From Phreatobacter sp. (GTDB lineage: Bacteria > Pseudomonadota > Alphaproteobacteria > Rhizobiales > Phreatobacteraceae), in contig JAIEPJ010000198.1 in assembly GCA_019749835.1 (NCBI GenBank), positions 1 to 33,029 on the forward strand: a stretch of DNA of 33,029 nt. The letters run 5' to 3'. The notes under the pieces are model-generated. The model searched no databases. It was not told the origin of the DNA and saw only the letters and a program-made list of their open reading frames with translations. Below, one piece after another: positions 1-6,951 of the stretch (positions are counted from its first letter, which is position 1; each line of letters opens with the position of its first letter). The translations under genes were made by a program, and so were the position numbers.

Positions 1-2
1 AC

Positions 3-884
3 GTCACCAAGAAGCTCTTCAAGGAGCGCTATGCCGACGTGTTCAAGGGCGACGCCAACTGGGCCAAGGTGAAGGCGCCGGTCGGCCAGACCTATGCCTG
101 GGACGACGGGTCCACCTATGTGCAGAACCCGCCCTATTTCGTCGGCATGGGCATGAAGCCCAACGCCATCAGCAATATCGAGGGCGCCCGCGTCCTCGGC
201 CTGTTCGGCGACAAGATCACCACCGACCACATCTCGCCGGCCGGCTCCATCAAGGCGGCGAGCCCGGCGGGCAAGTACCTCATCGACAACAAGGTCGACG
301 TCGCCGACTTCAACCAGTACGGCACCCGCCGCGGCAACCATGAAGTGATGATGCGCGGCACCTTCGCCAATATCCGCATCCGCAACCACATGATGGGTCC
401 GAACGGCAAGGAAGGCGGCTTCACGATCCACTATCCCTCCAAGGAGGAGATGTCGATCTACGATGCCGCCATGAAGTACCGCGCCGAGAAGGTGCCGCTG
501 GTCGTCTTCGCCGGCATCGAGTATGGCAACGGCTCCTCGCGCGACTGGGCGGCCAAGGGCACCAACCTGCTCGGCGTGCGCGCTGTCATCGCCCAGTCCT
601 TCGAGCGCATCCACCGCTCGAACCTGGTCGGCATGGGCATCGTCCCCTTCACCTTCGAGGAGGGCACGACCTGGGCCTCTCTCGGCCTGAAGGGCGACGA
701 GACCGTCTCGATCAAGGGCCTCGAGACCGTCAAGCCGCGCCAGAAAATGACCGCCGAGGTTACCTTCGCCGACGGCAAGGTGAAGAAGGTGCCGATCCTC
801 TGCCGCATCGATACGCTGGACGAGATCGAGTACTTCAAGAATGGCGGCATCCTGCAATACGTGCTGCGCGATCTTGCCGCCTGA
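3..884 (+). CDS. acnA: Aconitate hydratase A, C-terminal part (5' end outside window)
   Basis: Aconitase interconverts citrate and isocitrate in the cytosolic TCA cycle using a [4Fe-4S] cluster. The reading frame is open from base 3, so the gene starts before the window; the GTG at 39 is internal. What is visible (293 codons) is the end of the catalytic core linker and the whole C-terminal swivel domain. The family motif GIEYGNGSSRDWA (around bases 513-551) carries the Ser and Arg that contact substrate, and is followed by GVRAVIAQSFERIHRSNL, which is typical of the bacterial AcnA/IRP1-type enzymes. The Cys cluster ligands are in the missing N-terminal part. The chain ends GILQYVLRDLAA, a normal end for AcnA. 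A hairpin terminator follows directly. Identification rests on strong motif recall. Confidence 0.96.
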   Translation, partial: VTKKLFKERYADVFKGDANWAKVKAPVGQTYAWDDGSTYVQNPPYFVGMGMKPNAISNIEGARVLGLFGDKITTDHISPAGSIKAASPAGKYLIDNKVDVADFNQYGTRRGNHEVMMRGTFANIRIRNHMMGPNGKEGGFTIHYPSKEEMSIYDAAMKYRAEKVPLVVFAGIEYGNGSSRDWAAKGTNLLGVRAVIAQSFERIHRSNLVGMGIVPFTFEEGTTWASLGLKGDETVSIKGLETVKPRQKMTAEVTFADGKVKKVPILCRIDTLDEIEYFKNGGILQYVLRDLAA

Positions 885-917
885 CACGTAGTCAACGGCG
901 TTCCGTTCCGTCCCTGG

Positions 918-956
918 CGGCGGCTTGGCAAGCGTCAAGCCGCCGTTGGCTTTTTT
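918..956 (+). terminator. Rho-independent terminator of acnA
   Basis: A 9-bp perfect stem (918-926 with 937-945, core GGCGGCTT / AAGCCGCC) with a 10-base loop is followed within 6 bases by six T residues (951-956). It lies 34 bases after the acnA stop, so it should end that transcript and isolate the DUF1223 gene downstream. Confidence 0.8.
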
Positions 957-971
957 GGGGATGTCGTGGGC

Positions 972-1010
972 ACTCACGGCCGTTTGCGCTATTTTCACCC
1001 AACCGTGAGT
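972..1010. repeat. 8-bp inverted repeat upstream of the DUF1223 gene
   Basis: ACTCACGG (972-979) and CCGTGAGT (1003-1010) are perfect inverted copies separated by 23 bases. Their centres are 31 bases apart, about three helical turns. The spacer is the least GC-rich stretch of this gap. It could be a paired operator or a stem-loop in the leader. Nothing else in the window repeats this sequence as far as I could see. Confidence 0.4.
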
Positions 1011-1084
1011 AGCCTCGGGACGGGTCGTGGGCGTAGACAACCCTCGCGGAACCGAATGGGTTCCCGAAATCGGGGCGGATTTCG

Positions 1085-1852
1085 ATGTTGCTTGGCAGGA
1101 TCTGCGGCGCGCTCGCGTGCGCCTTCATCGCTTTGGGAGGAGCGCAGGCATCGCCGCTTCAGCGTCCGACCGCCGTGGTCGAGCTCTTTACCAGCCAGGG
1201 CTGCTCGTCCTGCCCGCCGGCCGACCGCTTCGTCTCCGACCTGGCCGATCGCCCCGACGTGATCGCCCTCACTCTGGCGGTCGACTACTGGGATTATCTC
1301 GGCTGGCGCGACACCCTCGCCCGCCCGATCCACGCCAAGCGCCAGAAGGCCTATGCCTATATGCGCGGCGACCGGCAGATCTACACACCGCAGATGATCG
1401 TCAACGGCATCGGCCACGCCATCGGTTCCGATCGTCCCGCCGTCGAGCGCGTGATGGAACAGACCCGCGGCCAGGCCGGTGTCCTCGCCGTGCCGGTGAC
1501 GCTGCGCATCAGCGGTGACACGATCACCATCACCCTGCCGCCGTCCAATGTCGGCCTTGGGACTGACAATCCCGCCACCGTCTTCCTGTTCGGCGTCTCA
1601 TCGCGCCAGCCGGTGGAGATCACCCGCGGCGAGAACCGCGGCCAGACGATGATCTATCGCAACGTGGTGCGCTCCCACGCCATCCTCGGCGAGTGGACCG
1701 GCGGCGAGCGGACCTTCACGGTCTCGCGCCGCGAACAGGTCTTGCCGGAATGCGAGCGGCTGGCGGTCCTGGTCCAGGCCGGGACGCCCCGGCGCCCCGG
1801 GGCGATTGTCGGCGCTGCCATGATCGACATGCCGGGGCCCGCCATCCACTGA
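1085..1852 (+). CDS. DUF1223 family secreted thioredoxin-fold protein
   Basis: The 255-residue product begins with a hydrophobic signal peptide (residues about 1-22, likely cut after AQA), so it is expected in the periplasm. The mature part opens with VVELFTSQGCSSCPPAD, the hallmark of DUF1223. Cys40 and Cys43 form a CxxC pair at the position of a thioredoxin active site, which suggests a redox function, but the biological substrate of this family is not established. The remainder (residues about 130-250) resembles a beta-rich domain seen in full-length members, so the protein looks complete. It stands alone between the acnA terminator and a convergent gene. The start is the first ATG before the signal peptide; the upstream GGGCGGA is only a weak ribosome binding site. 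Confidence 0.88.
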   Translation: MLLGRICGALACAFIALGGAQASPLQRPTAVVELFTSQGCSSCPPADRFVSDLADRPDVIALTLAVDYWDYLGWRDTLARPIHAKRQKAYAYMRGDRQIYTPQMIVNGIGHAIGSDRPAVERVMEQTRGQAGVLAVPVTLRISGDTITITLPPSNVGLGTDNPATVFLFGVSSRQPVEITRGENRGQTMIYRNVVRSHAILGEWTGGERTFTVSRREQVLPECERLAVLVQAGTPRRPGAIVGAAMIDMPGPAIH

Positions 1853-1867
1853 GGGCGGGCGGCGGGT

Positions 1868-2131
1868 TCAGGCCCGCGCCATCCACACCATGTCTGGCGC
1901 GACGATACCGGGAACGTCTTCCTCGTCGATGCGGCTGACCGCATCCACCGAGACCATCTTCTCCGCGTTGAGCGGGCAGACACCCTGCCGGACGAGTTCA
2001 CGGCCGAGGCTCTTGCGCACATGCGCAACTGCCGTTTCCGCGATATCGGCCTCGATGAATCGGGTCGCCGCAAAGCGTGAGCCGCTCGCGCTGTCGGTTT
2101 CTCCACGGGCGTCGCAACGATACCAGGGCAT
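1868..2131 (-). CDS. Small conserved-looking hypothetical protein
   Basis: I do not recognise a named family. The product from the ATG at 2131 is 87 residues, soluble and mixed charged, beginning MPWYRCDARGE and ending IVAPDMVWMARA, with no signal peptide or membrane segment. An in-frame ATG at 2209 would add 26 residues (113 total), but the added part is low in protein-like character and that ATG lacks a ribosome binding site. The one at 2131 is preceded by AGGAAATTGGACGG. The antisense frame gives a Ser/Thr/Arg-rich shadow, so the minus strand is the better reading. It converges with the DUF1223 gene (15 bases apart) and diverges from the CAP lipoprotein gene. It could be a small regulatory or stress protein, but nothing in the sequence proves that. 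Confidence 0.6.
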   Translation of the reverse strand: MPWYRCDARGETDSASGSRFAATRFIEADIAETAVAHVRKSLGRELVRQGVCPLNAEKMVSVDAVSRIDEEDVPGIVAPDMVWMARA

Positions 2132-2213
2132 GTTTCCGTCCAATTTCCTGTTCAAACCTCTCCCAACCACATCGACGTTGAGAGAGCGTTGAGAAGTTTG
2201 CTTAACCATTCAT

Positions 2214-2227
2214 GCGCATCCATGCGC
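2214..2227. promoter_or_regulatory. Short perfect dyad between divergent genes
   Basis: GCGCAT CC ATGCGC is a perfect 6+6 inverted repeat with a 2-base spacer, placed in the gap between the minus-strand small gene and the plus-strand CAP lipoprotein gene. The position suits an operator, but a short dyad in GC-rich DNA can occur by chance. Confidence 0.25.
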
Positions 2228-2266
2228 CTGATGGGCATGGGTGGTCCCGGGTAAGGAAAAGGTTCA

Positions 2267-2818
2267 ATGGCTGAATATGACCTGAAGGGCGGCAGCGACC
2301 TGCTGCCGCGCCGCGTGCTCCTCGTCGGCGGCGGCGCGTCGCTCCTTCTCGGAGCCTGCTCGGCCCCTCCGGTGGCGGCGCCGTCCCAGCCGAGCTTCTA
2401 CCGCAACCTCGCGCAGGCGGGCGCGCGCGTCGATGCCGCCATGGCCGCCGAGATGATCACGGGCTTCCGGCGCAACAACGGCCGTGGCGCCCTGACCGTC
2501 GATCCCGTCCTGATGGCGGTGGCGGAAGCCCAGGCCTCGGCCATGACCCAGGCGGACCAGGTCGGCGTGCGCACCGGCGCCGTCGCCGCCCGGCTGACCA
2601 CCGCCGGCTATCGCCACCGCGCCGCCGTCGAGAACACCTCCGCCGGCTATCTCACCCTCGCCGAGGCCTTTTCCGGCTGGCGCGATTCCCCGCCCCACCG
2701 GGCCAACATGCTGAACCCCGCCGTCACCCGCCTCGGCATCGCCACGGGCTTCCGCCCGGGCTCGCGCTACCGCGTCTTCTGGGCGCTCGTTCTCGCCGAG
2801 CCGACGGCCGCCGCCTGA
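2267..2818 (+). CDS. CAP/SCP-domain lipoprotein
   Basis: The 183-residue product has an N-terminal signal with a lipobox (LLLGAC, Cys31), preceded by a twin Arg at 15-16, so it is probably a lipid-anchored envelope protein. The rest is a CAP (SCP/PR-1) domain. The segment ENTSAGYLTLAEAFSGWRDS, followed by PPHRANMLNP, matches the bacterial CAP signature (GEN..S...EAVNGW..SPGHRANIL), including the conserved His. Bacterial CAP proteins are widespread and mostly of unknown function; some are implicated in envelope or sterol/lipid binding. AAGGAAAAGG lies 6-8 bases before the ATG as a good ribosome binding site. The stop codon abuts the stop of the next, convergent gene with no bases between, so no terminator fits there. 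Confidence 0.85.
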   Translation: MAEYDLKGGSDLLPRRVLLVGGGASLLLGACSAPPVAAPSQPSFYRNLAQAGARVDAAMAAEMITGFRRNNGRGALTVDPVLMAVAEAQASAMTQADQVGVRTGAVAARLTTAGYRHRAAVENTSAGYLTLAEAFSGWRDSPPHRANMLNPAVTRLGIATGFRPGSRYRVFWALVLAEPTAAA

Positions 2819-3721
2819 TCAGGCAGGATCGCCCGAGGCGAGATACCAGTCCATGATCTCGCGGCCCTGCATGAACACCAGTTCGGGCCGGGAGGCGAGT
2901 TCGGCGAGCAGCGTCTCGAGGACACCGATCCGGTGCGGCACCCCGAGGATGAAGGGGTGGAGGGCGAAGGCCATGACCTTGGGCCCGCCCATCGGCCCGG
3001 GCTTCCGCGACTCGGCGATCAGCCGATCGGCCTGGGCGAGCGTCCGGTCGAGATATTCGCGCGCCGCATGGTGCTGGATCATGATCAGCGGGACATCGTT
3101 GAGCTCGACCGAATAGGGCATGGTCAGCACGGTCCCCGACGCCGTCCTGAGCCGGCAGGGCAGGTCGTCCACCACCCAGTCGGCGATATAGCCGATCCCG
3201 GCGGCGGCGAGATGGTCGGCGGTCTCCAGCGTCTGTGTCAGGCCCGGGCCGAGCCAGCCTGCGACGGGCTCGCCGGTGAAGGCCGACAGCGTCTCCACGG
3301 AGCGGGCGATCATCGCCTTCTGGTCCTCGATCCGGTGGGTCGGCACCTGGTGCCAGCCATGGCCCATGAACTCCCAGCCCGCATCGCGTGCCGCGCCGGC
3401 AATCCGTGGATAGTCGATGGCCACCGAACCGTTGATGGCCATCGTCGGGCGGATGCCGTGCCGCGCGAAGGCCTCGGCAAAACGCCAGAACCCCACCCGC
3501 ATGCCGTATTCGTGCCAAGCCCAGTTGGCCATGTCCGGCTGCAGCGCGGCGCCGGTGGGCGCCACCAGGACCTGCCGCGGCATCGGGTTCTCGATGCGCC
3601 AGTTCTCGACATTCACCACCGGCCAGACGGCGACGGACTTGCCGTCGGGCAGGGCGATGCGCGGCCGGTCGATGGCGGCCGTATAGGCGAGGCGTTCCTC
3701 GGGGCGCAGGGGCTCGGTCAT
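2819..3721 (-). CDS. PuuE-like polysaccharide-deacetylase-fold hydrolase
   Basis: The product (300 residues, no signal peptide) belongs to the NodB/polysaccharide deacetylase superfamily. It resembles the cytosolic branch that includes the PuuE allantoinase more than chitin or peptidoglycan deacetylases. Visible landmarks are HEYGMRVGFWR (about 70-80), a motif seen in PuuE-type enzymes, the putative metal-site segment EFMGHGWHQ (about 119-127), and ALHPFILGVPHR near the C-terminus. The classical first NodB motif (TFDDG) is not obvious, as in other PuuE-like proteins. It is the last gene of the presumed operon, starting 20 bases after the ATPase stop. With an allophanate-hydrolase-type amidase in the same operon, hydrolysis of a cyclic amide or ureide is a reasonable inference. 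The substrate is unknown. Confidence 0.8.
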   Translation of the reverse strand: MTEPLRPEERLAYTAAIDRPRIALPDGKSVAVWPVVNVENWRIENPMPRQVLVAPTGAALQPDMANWAWHEYGMRVGFWRFAEAFARHGIRPTMAINGSVAIDYPRIAGAARDAGWEFMGHGWHQVPTHRIEDQKAMIARSVETLSAFTGEPVAGWLGPGLTQTLETADHLAAAGIGYIADWVVDDLPCRLRTASGTVLTMPYSVELNDVPLIMIQHHAAREYLDRTLAQADRLIAESRKPGPMGGPKVMAFALHPFILGVPHRIGVLETLLAELASRPELVFMQGREIMDWYLASGDPA

Positions 3722-3741
3722 GGTCTCGTCTCGCCGCGAGG

Positions 3742-4521
3742 TCAGGCCGCCTTCTTGCCGTGGTGGCTGTGCAGCTTGGCGCTCATCACGCGACGGATGT
3801 CGTTGAACTCGGGGCTCGCCACGTCACGCGGCCGCTGCAGGAGCAGGGGATTGTCGCTTTCGATGCGGCCGGGGCCCGGCGTCATCACCACCACCCGGTC
3901 GGCGAGGAAGATCGCCTCCTCGATGGAATGGGTAACGAAGACGACGGTGAGGCCGGTGCGCTGCCAGATATCGAGCAACTCGTCCTGGAGGCGCTCGCGC
4001 GTCATGGCGTCGAGCGCGCCGAAGGGCTCGTCCATCAGCACGACCTCGGCGTCATTGGCGAGGACGCGGGCAATGGCCACGCGCTGCTTCATGCCGCCGG
4101 AGAGCTGGTGCGGATAGGCATTGGCGAACTTGCCCAGGCCGACGAGATCGATGAACTTGTCGACCGTCTCCTTCACCACCGCCTTGGCGAGGCCGCGCGA
4201 GGCCGGCCCGAAGCCGATATTGTCGCGCACCGACAGCCAGGGGAAGAGCGCATAGTCCTGGAAGACCATGCCGCGGGTCGGGTCGGGCCCCGTGATCGGC
4301 GAGCCCCACATCAGCGCGTCGCCCGTCGTCGGCTGTTCGAAGCCGGCGATGATGCGCAGCAGCGTGGACTTGCCGCAGCCCGACGCACCGATCAGGCAGA
4401 CGAACTCGCCCTTGCGGATGGAGATATTGGCGTCGTGCAGGGCGTTGATCGTCTGGTCCTGCAGCTTGAAGACCTTGGAGACCTGCTTGATCTCGATGAT
4501 CGGCGTCTTGGATTCAGCCAT
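3742..4521 (-). CDS. ABC transporter ATPase, NitT/TauT (SsuB/TauB) type
   Basis: This 259-residue ATPase powers an importer of the nitrate/sulfonate/taurine class at the inner face of the membrane. Walker A is GASGCGKST (45-53), the Q-loop is in GMVFQDYALFPW, the signature is LSGGMKQRVAIAR, Walker B plus D-loop is VVLMDEPFGALD, and the switch His is in VFVTHS. The length and the C-terminal tail fit SsuB/TauB/NrtD-like subunits. The ATG overlaps the 3' end of the permease gene by 8 bases, showing translational coupling. The substrate cannot be read from the ATPase; context points to an organic nitrogen compound. Confidence 0.95.
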   Translation of the reverse strand: MAESKTPIIEIKQVSKVFKLQDQTINALHDANISIRKGEFVCLIGASGCGKSTLLRIIAGFEQPTTGDALMWGSPITGPDPTRGMVFQDYALFPWLSVRDNIGFGPASRGLAKAVVKETVDKFIDLVGLGKFANAYPHQLSGGMKQRVAIARVLANDAEVVLMDEPFGALDAMTRERLQDELLDIWQRTGLTVVFVTHSIEEAIFLADRVVVMTPGPGRIESDNPLLLQRPRDVASPEFNDIRRVMSAKLHSHHGKKAA

Positions 4522-5365
4522 GATGGGTCGGGCTCCAGGCGAGCAGGCGGTTGCCGATCATCACGACGATCCGATCGGAGAGATAGCCGGCGATGCCGAT
4601 GATGATCATGCCGCAGATGACGAGTTCGGTGCGCGACAGGGTACGGCCGTCCATGATGACGGCGCCGAGGCCCTGCGGCACGCCCGTCATCTCGCCGACG
4701 ACAATGACGAACCAGGCGAGGCCGAGGCCCAGACGCAGGCCGGTGAAGATCGAGGGCAGGGCCGCCGGCAGCACCACCTTGTAGAACTGGGCATTGCCCT
4801 GGCAGCCGAGCATCGAGGCCGCCTCGAACAGTTTCGGGTCCACCGAGCGGACGCCGAAGATCGTGTTGAGGAGGATCGGATAGAAGGCGCCGAGGCAGAC
4901 GAGGGCGAAGGCCGAGCGCGGGCCGAGGCCGAAGAGGATCATCGAGAGCGGCAGCCAGGCCGTCACCGGAATCGGGCGCATCACCTGCAGGAAGGGGTCG
5001 AGCACCATCCGCGCGGTCGGGATGCGGCCGATCATCAGGCCGAGCGGCAGGGCGAAGAGCGCCGCCAGGGCGAAGCCGCCATAGACGCGGCTCATCGAGG
5101 CGATGAGATGGGTCAGCAATGTGCCGGAGAAGGCGTCGTCATAGATGCCGCCCACCGCGAAATCGATCATGTACTCGCCGACCTCGTAGGGGGTCGGGAT
5201 GAGGCGGGTCCAGCGCTGGGTGGTGGCGACCTGCCAGAAGGCGAGCAGAAGCGCTGGCACGATCAGCGCCAGCACCAGCGGTTTGACCCGCGCCCACGGC
5301 GTTTTCCCGACGGGCTTCTCGATGACCACGGCCGCCGGCGGCGGCACCGTCTCAACCAGCGCCAT
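4514..5365 (-). CDS. ABC transporter permease, NitT/TauT (SsuC/TauC) type
   Basis: This 283-residue inner-membrane protein has about six hydrophobic helices. The first is near residues 30-47 (LVLALIVPALLLAFWQVA) after a cytosolic N-terminus. The binding-protein-dependent transport signature with the EAA loop is seen around FEAASMLGCQGNAQFYKVVLP (EAA..LG.....F..V.LP). It pairs with the ATPase (8-base overlap) and with the binding protein 77 bases upstream. AGGACAGGA lies just before the ATG. One permease gene is enough for this class, since it works as a homodimer. Confidence 0.94.
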   Translation of the reverse strand: MALVETVPPPAAVVIEKPVGKTPWARVKPLVLALIVPALLLAFWQVATTQRWTRLIPTPYEVGEYMIDFAVGGIYDDAFSGTLLTHLIASMSRVYGGFALAALFALPLGLMIGRIPTARMVLDPFLQVMRPIPVTAWLPLSMILFGLGPRSAFALVCLGAFYPILLNTIFGVRSVDPKLFEAASMLGCQGNAQFYKVVLPAALPSIFTGLRLGLGLAWFVIVVGEMTGVPQGLGAVIMDGRTLSRTELVICGMIIIGIAGYLSDRIVVMIGNRLLAWSPTHHG

Positions 5366-5442
5366 GGGTCCTGTCCTCTCGTGTCGTGCAAGCGAAGGAG
5401 GCGCCGCCCGTCATGCGGGCGACGCCGGTTCGTTCAGCCGGA

Positions 5443-6396
5443 TCAGGCGGAGATCTCGTTGGAAAACTTCGGGTTGAGGAACTTGGCGAAGTCCGGCAGG
5501 GCACGGATCTGGCGCAGCGACAGCATCTGCTCGGCATAGGTCCGGGCCTGGCGCAGCATCGTCTCGTCCATCTTCCAGACATATTCGACATTGTTGGCGC
5601 CGAGCGCATGCTCGACGGCGGCGCGGTTGGCGCCGAGCCGCTGCACCGTCATGTCCGCGACGGCCTGCTTGTTGGCCACCATGAACTCGACGGCCTTGCG
5701 GTGGATGCCGAGGGCCGCCTTCACCAGATCGGGCTTGCCGGACACGGTGTCCTCATGGGTGGCGAAGATCATGTTCAGGCCGCCCATATTGGTCCCATAG
5801 GGATACTCGACCAACTGGCCGACGCCCGACGAGATCGACAGGCCCGGGCCCGGCTCGGCGCCGACATAGGCGTCGATGTCGCCGCGCGACAGCATGGCGT
5901 GCATCTCGCCGAAGGGAACGCGAACCGACGTGATGTCGCGGATCGAGAGGCCCTCCATGCGCAGACGCTCCATGATGAAGACCTCCTGGGTGGAGCCCGG
6001 CCAGATGCCGACGCGCTTGCCCTTGAGGTCCTTGACGGTCTTGACGTCGGAGCCTGCCTTGGAGACGACGCCCATGCCCTTGTTGGAGAAGGCGCCGACC
6101 ACGACCACCGGCTCGCCGGCGGCCGCACCCAGCGTCGCCGCCGCGATGCCGAAGGCGCCGAAATCGACCGACTTGGTCACGACGGCGTTCTTGCCGTCGG
6201 TCGGGCTGTCGAAGGTGATGATCTCGATCTTGGTCCCGGCCGGCGCGAAGCGCTCGTAGAAATGCGGCGGCATGGAATGGATGAGGCGCAGCGATCCCAT
6301 CTTGATCACGCGCTCCTGGGCGCGCAGCACAGAGGGGGCGGAAAGCGTGCCGGCCGCGAGGCCGGCGCCGATGAGGAAGTGACGACGAACGATCAT
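5443..6396 (-). CDS. ABC transporter substrate-binding protein, Tat-type signal
   Basis: This is the periplasmic receptor of the importer and resembles the SsuA/TauA/THI5-like NMT1 family (317 residues from the chosen start). The N-terminus MIVRRHFLIGAGLAAGTLSA carries a twin Arg and ends near VLRAQ, a typical Tat-type leader. The family pattern DLKGKRVGIWPGSTQEVF and the segment SRGDIDAYVGAEPGPGLS (ligand-pocket region) are present. The frame is open to 6486, but the ATG at 6396 is preferred because it opens the signal peptide and has ACGGAG 8 bases upstream. Fold and gene order say importer; the ligand is unknown. Confidence 0.9.
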   Translation of the reverse strand: MIVRRHFLIGAGLAAGTLSAPSVLRAQERVIKMGSLRLIHSMPPHFYERFAPAGTKIEIITFDSPTDGKNAVVTKSVDFGAFGIAAATLGAAAGEPVVVVGAFSNKGMGVVSKAGSDVKTVKDLKGKRVGIWPGSTQEVFIMERLRMEGLSIRDITSVRVPFGEMHAMLSRGDIDAYVGAEPGPGLSISSGVGQLVEYPYGTNMGGLNMIFATHEDTVSGKPDLVKAALGIHRKAVEFMVANKQAVADMTVQRLGANRAAVEHALGANNVEYVWKMDETMLRQARTYAEQMLSLRQIRALPDFAKFLNPKFSNEISA

Positions 6397-6482
6397 GGGA
6401 GTGGCTCCGTTGGAAGGGGTTGCGGGTTGGATCCCGTCTGCTTGTGCGACCCGCCCGTCGTTCGGGCGGGGAATGCGATCAG

Positions 6483-6884
6483 TCATGCGGCCTGGCCCGA
6501 AAGCGCGGCGATATAGGCCCGCCAGCCGCCATGGGCAGTGATGTCCTCGGCGCCGGCGAGGCCTTCGGGTTCGACCAGAAAGCCCTTCGGCGTGGTGCCG
6601 TCGGCGAGCTTCAGCGTGCCGATGCCGAGCGGCGAGGGGATCGTGTCGACGAAGGTGCCGAAGCCTGCCGGCGGCAGCGCCCAGACCTCGCAGGCGATGG
6701 CCGCCCCGGTTCCTGCCGGGACCCGGATCAGGCCGGGCCGCTTCGGTGGGCCGCCGGCCAGCGCAAAGAGCTTGTAGTCAGGCATCGTCTGCACGACGCG
6801 CCGGAAACTGGCGCCCCGGCTGGTCAGTTCGCCGTTCAGCGGCATGCCCGACAGATGGGCCCCGACGACGACGATTTCGATCAT
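6483..6884 (-). CDS. Stand-alone allophanate hydrolase C-terminal domain (AH_C) protein
   Basis: The 133-residue product corresponds to the C-terminal domain of allophanate hydrolase (AtzF/DUR1 type), which in fused enzymes is reported to decarboxylate the N-carboxycarbamate made by the amidase domain. Recognisable segments are VVVGAHLSGMPLN at the start, the middle stretch PDYKLFALAG, and SPLGIGTLKLADGTTPKGF. It begins 67 bases after the amidase stop and in another frame. Its frame is open upstream to 7004, so one indel between about 6955 and 7004 would fuse both genes. The chosen ATG at 6882-6884 directly precedes the conserved domain; GGGAGG lies about 14 bases upstream, rather far. Separate small proteins of this kind do occur in related bacteria, so this is probably a true split. 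Confidence 0.82.
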   Translation of the reverse strand: MIEIVVVGAHLSGMPLNGELTSRGASFRRVVQTMPDYKLFALAGGPPKRPGLIRVPAGTGAAIACEVWALPPAGFGTFVDTIPSPLGIGTLKLADGTTPKGFLVEPEGLAGAEDITAHGGWRAYIAALSGQAA

Positions 6885-6951
6885 GTCCGGCAAGGCGGCC
6901 TCCCGAGGCTCCTGTTGATGGGGTGCGGCATCGCCATGGCCTCTTACCGCC

